NCBI GenBank assembly: GCA_964536965.1
Contig: CAZIAL010000014.1
Location: 10,603-74,602 of the forward strand
Direction: 5' to 3'
DNA length: 64,000 nucleotides
Origin: JACMQW01 sp964536965
GTDB taxonomy: Bacteria; Bdellovibrionota; UBA1018
Shown: positions 61,061-64,000 of the stretch, piece after piece
Layout: every line of letters starts with the position of its first letter
Numbering within the stretch: the stretch's first letter is position 1
The notes under the pieces: generated by a model
Seen by the model: the letters and a program-made list of their open reading frames with translations, nothing else
The model's database searches: none
What the model was told of the DNA's origin: nothing
Translations under genes and position numbers: made by a program

Positions 61061-62038
61061 TTAGGCCGAAAACTTCGGATCCGGACGAACCGTGTAGGTT
61101 TTCCGTTTGCCCGAAGCCTTATGGATGGCTTGGCGGCGAGCGCGGAATTCGGTCATGTAAACGACGAGCGAACTCGCGATGAAAATCGAAGAGTACGCGC
61201 CCACGATCACGCCGACCATCAGGGCGAAGGCGAAATCTTCGAGGGTCTTGCCCCCGAAAATCCAAAGGGCGAAGACCGTCAGGAAGGTCGAAAACGCGGT
61301 CAGGAACGAACGACCCAGGGTCTCGTTCACGGCGCGATTCACGGCCTGGATGATATTCAGGTTCGGCTGGTTATGCTGGATCTCGCGCACCCGGTCGAAG
61401 AGAACGATCGTATCGTTGTTCGAATAACCGATCAGGGCCAGGATCGCGGCCAGGATCTGGAGATCGAACTGCTTCTGGGTCAGGATGAAAACCCCGACGA
61501 CCATCACGGCGTCATGAAAAAGCGCGAAAACGGCGCCCGGAGCGTAGCGCACGTCGAATCGGACCGCGACGTAGATCAGGATACAGATCAGCGCATAGAT
61601 CATGGATAGAAATCCGGACATCCGGAGGGAGGATCCGGCGGCGGGGCCGACGACGTCGTCGCGGAGGATCAGGTGACTCTCCCCTTCCTTCAGCGACTTC
61701 TTCAGAATGCCGTCCACTTGGGCCGAGATCGCGCCCAGGCTCGATTCGTCGCCCTGGGCTTTCACCAGATACTGCGACTCTTCCGGGGTACCGATTTGCT
61801 GGACCTTGAAATTCTGGAGACCACCGTCGGAGAGATGGTTACGAACTTTCCCGATGTCCCAGGTGGCCGGAACCTGGATATGGACTTCGGCGCCGCCCGT
61901 GAAGTCGATGCCGTAGTTCAGCCCCTTCGTGAAGAAGGCCGCGATGATGAGCGCCAGCGTGGCGAGGGAAATCCCCATCCACATTTTCCGGTGCTTCATG
62001 AAGTCGTAGTTGATATCCGATTTGATGATTTCGAACAT
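61061..62038 (-). CDS. secF: protein translocase subunit SecF
   Basis: 325 residues, six predicted membrane spans. GLNYGIDFTGGAEVHIQVP after the first span, then a short periplasmic domain, GSSLRMSGFLSMIYALICILIYVAVRF and GYSNNDTIVLFDRVREI typical of SecF. With SecD and YajC it drives the late step of preprotein export using the proton motive force. Confidence 0.95.
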   Translation of the reverse strand: MFEIIKSDINYDFMKHRKMWMGISLATLALIIAAFFTKGLNYGIDFTGGAEVHIQVPATWDIGKVRNHLSDGGLQNFKVQQIGTPEESQYLVKAQGDESSLGAISAQVDGILKKSLKEGESHLILRDDVVGPAAGSSLRMSGFLSMIYALICILIYVAVRFDVRYAPGAVFALFHDAVMVVGVFILTQKQFDLQILAAILALIGYSNNDTIVLFDRVREIQHNQPNLNIIQAVNRAVNETLGRSFLTAFSTFLTVFALWIFGGKTLEDFAFALMVGVIVGAYSSIFIASSLVVYMTEFRARRQAIHKASGKRKTYTVRPDPKFSA

Positions 62039-62052
62039 GGAGCTTTCGTCCT

Positions 62053-63783
62053 TTAGATACTGATGGTTTTCGCGCCCGAAGCCTCGAGGCGACGCATATA
62101 CAGGTCGAAGAAGACCTTGGAAGCGAAGACAACCGTGAAGAGGGTGGTGACGATCCCGATGAGCATCGTGACCGCGAAGCCCTTGATCGGGCCGGTTCCG
62201 TAGACGAGCAATACGCCCGCGGCGATCGCGTTCGTCACGTTCGCATCGACGATGGTCCGGAAGGCCTTCTGGAACCCGGCTTCGATGGCCGCCGAGATCC
62301 CCTTGCCCGCCCGAATTTCTTCCCGAATTCGCTCGTGGATCAGGACGTTCGAATCGACGGCGATCCCCACCGTAAGCGCGATCCCGGCGATCCCCGGAAG
62401 GGTCAGCGTCGCTTCGAGACCCACCAAGAAGGCCAGCACGAAGAGGACGTTAAAGGCCAGGACGATCGAAGCGAGAACGCCCGATACTCGGTAGTAGAAG
62501 ATGATGAAGACGAAGACCAATAAGGCGCCGATCGCCGAAGCGAAGGTCCCCTTCTTAATGGAGTCTTGTCCGAGCGATGGGCCTACCACCCGCTGCTCGA
62601 GAAATTCGAGCTGAGTGGGTAGCGCGCCGGCGCGGAGGACGGTCGAAATGTCCTTCGCTTCCTTCATCATCTGGTCGTTGTTACCGCGACCGAGAGTGAT
62701 GACGGCACGCCCGTTCGAAATCCGGGTCTGGAGAACCGGAGCCGAATGGACCATGTTATCGAGGACGATGGCGAGGCGTTTGCCCACGTTATCGCCGGTC
62801 ACTTTATCGAAGGCGACGGCTCCACGCGGGTTGAACGAAAGAGAAACTTCGGGAGTGTTGCGTTCCGGATTGATCGAAACGCCGGCATCCTGCAGATCGT
62901 CCCCGGTGACTTCGACCTTCGAGAAGAGCAGGTACGGAATCCGCTGCGAGGGGGCGTCCGCGACCAAACTCGTCTTCACGCGTTCGAACGCGATTTCCGA
63001 ACCGGCCGGAATTTTCGACTTCAGCGCTTCGTTGATCTGCGCCGCATATACGGAGAATGGCCCTTTGCCTTCGACGAAGCTGATCTTCTGGGCCTCTTCG
63101 GCCTCCTGGATCATCGCCGCGAGCTGCCCTTCGGACATCACGCCGTCATTCACGATCTTAAACTCGAGGCGGGCGGTCTTCCCGATGAGGTCTTTCGCGC
63201 GCTCGACGTCTTTCACGCCCGGGAGCTCGACGACCACCCGGTCCGAGCCCTGGTAAACGATCGAAGGTTCGCTCACGCCGAATTCGTCGATCCGGTTCCG
63301 GATGAATTCGATCGACTGACCGAGCGTCTTTTCCTTCACATCGACTTTATATTCCCGGGAAAGTCCAAGGCGAGCGACCCCTGGCTTGTCGTCCACGAGA
63401 CGCGTCGTCCAGAAGTCCTTCTTGATACTGTCCTTAAATGCCGCCGCTTTCGTCGCGTCGTACTTCACTTCGATCTGCGGATCGTCCGGGGAGACGTCCG
63501 TCGTCACCGGTTCCACGCTCGTGATCGTGATGCCCTTTTCCTTAAAGCTCTCGATCATGCCCGCGCCCTGGCGCGTGACGACGTCCTTATAGACGCGGTT
63601 AAAGTCGACGCCGAGAACCATATAGACGCCGCCCTGAAGGTCGAGGCCCATATTCATCTTCTGCTTCACCGGAAACTTGGAAGTCGTCGGATCGAGATTC
63701 GCGATGGTCGGATAGACGTACATCGCGGATACAATCACGGTTAACGCCAAGAGAGAGAACTTCCACCACCATGTCTTCGTCAT
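62053..63783 (-). CDS. secD: protein translocase subunit SecD
   Basis: 576 residues from ATG 63783 (AAAGGAA upstream; a longer frame to 63813 is less likely). N-terminal span, GLDLQGGVYMVLGVD, a large periplasmic P1 domain, then ALLVFVFIIFYYRVSGVLA and GIAGIALTVGIAVDSNVLIHERIREE in the membrane domain. Fifteen bases ahead of secF. Confidence 0.95.
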   Translation of the reverse strand: MTKTWWWKFSLLALTVIVSAMYVYPTIANLDPTTSKFPVKQKMNMGLDLQGGVYMVLGVDFNRVYKDVVTRQGAGMIESFKEKGITITSVEPVTTDVSPDDPQIEVKYDATKAAAFKDSIKKDFWTTRLVDDKPGVARLGLSREYKVDVKEKTLGQSIEFIRNRIDEFGVSEPSIVYQGSDRVVVELPGVKDVERAKDLIGKTARLEFKIVNDGVMSEGQLAAMIQEAEEAQKISFVEGKGPFSVYAAQINEALKSKIPAGSEIAFERVKTSLVADAPSQRIPYLLFSKVEVTGDDLQDAGVSINPERNTPEVSLSFNPRGAVAFDKVTGDNVGKRLAIVLDNMVHSAPVLQTRISNGRAVITLGRGNNDQMMKEAKDISTVLRAGALPTQLEFLEQRVVGPSLGQDSIKKGTFASAIGALLVFVFIIFYYRVSGVLASIVLAFNVLFVLAFLVGLEATLTLPGIAGIALTVGIAVDSNVLIHERIREEIRAGKGISAAIEAGFQKAFRTIVDANVTNAIAAGVLLVYGTGPIKGFAVTMLIGIVTTLFTVVFASKVFFDLYMRRLEASGAKTISI

Positions 63784-63874
63784 CGACGAATTCCTTTCGC
63801 GCGAGCGATCCAACTACCGGTTCAGCTAAATTTTTAGGCTACGGACTTCATCGCGGGCGCAAGCCCAACGCAGA

Positions 63875-64000
63875 TTAAGCCTGCTTTTCGGCGGGCAATC
63901 CGCCTTTAAGCACCTGCGAGACCTGGCTCTTCAGAAGGCGAAGATTCACGTTCCGATCCACTTCCAGAGTCACCATGCGATCCGTAATGTCCTTCACTGT
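63875..64000 (-). CDS. yajC: preprotein translocase subunit YajC, C-terminal part
   Basis: Only the last 41 residues lie in the window (ITDRMVTLEVDRNVNLRLLK and on to KQA). They match the C-terminal domain of YajC, and its place upstream of secD on the same strand is the usual order. The gene continues past the right edge. Confidence 0.7.
   Translation of the reverse strand, partial: TVKDITDRMVTLEVDRNVNLRLLKSQVSQVLKGGLPAEKQA

Overview
The window looks like a chromosomal segment of a GC-rich Gram-negative bacterium. It encodes an outer-membrane phospholipase A, several lipobox and signal-peptide proteins, SecDF-YajC, a FliL-like protein and a sigma-54 type regulator. The gene mix (secD-secF-recJ, accA-yicC-gmk-spoT, secreted subtilisin and trypsin-like proteases) would suit Bdellovibrionota or a related deltaproteobacterial lineage. 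That placement is inference; no rRNA or other decisive marker is present.

Layout. 0.1-2.6 kb: a P2-like cation ATPase. 2.9-10.8 kb: an AT-richer accessory block with two related but diverged IS3-family elements enclosing an unknown gene, then a mercury-resistance operon (merR-merT-merP-merA, all on the minus strand) with a clear MerR operator. Two short reading frames sharing the peptide SKWGQVPLL flank the operon, followed by iteron-like repeats and an initiator tRNA. 11-31 kb: GC-rich core with hemerythrin, the xanthine-dehydrogenase operon xdhA-xdhB-xdhC, tRNA modification genes (DTW-domain, tgt), small stress/BON proteins, an ABC-F ATPase, a hybrid histidine kinase with an NMT1-like sensor, a convergent pair of exported phosphatase-like and kinase-like proteins, a radical SAM/SPASM enzyme, PldA, a GDT1-family exporter, a cupredoxin and a DCC protein.

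31.2-42.7 kb: a second, clearly AT-richer accessory region that begins exactly at the 3' end of tRNA-Leu(CAA). A large serine recombinase reads antisense into the tRNA. A second, truncated recombinase lies 3.8 kb further in, and both cross the same 8-bp sequence ccaccatt at the same codons (NGG). This looks like tandem integration of two islands. The first island is nearly all recombinase plus about 1 kb of densely nested inverted repeats with no convincing gene. The second carries an IS3/IS407-like element and small exported or regulatory genes.

42.8-64 kb: GC-rich core again, with a trypsin-like protease operon, a serine beta-lactamase-like hydrolase, an LD-carboxypeptidase, the GTPase EngB, an FHA/AAA+ sigma-54 activator, a FliL-like protein, accA-yicC-gmk-spoT (fatty-acid synthesis, RNA turnover, GMP kinase, ppGpp), a DUF983 protein, a 142-bp MITE-like inverted repeat, a subtilisin, and recJ-secF-secD-yajC running off the right edge.

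The strongest candidates for something undescribed are the structured non-coding segment at 33.28-34.15 kb of the first island, the SKWGQVPLL micro-protein family around the mer operon, and the exported kinase-like/phosphatase-like pair at 25.2-27.5 kb. No CRISPR array or recognised defence system was found.
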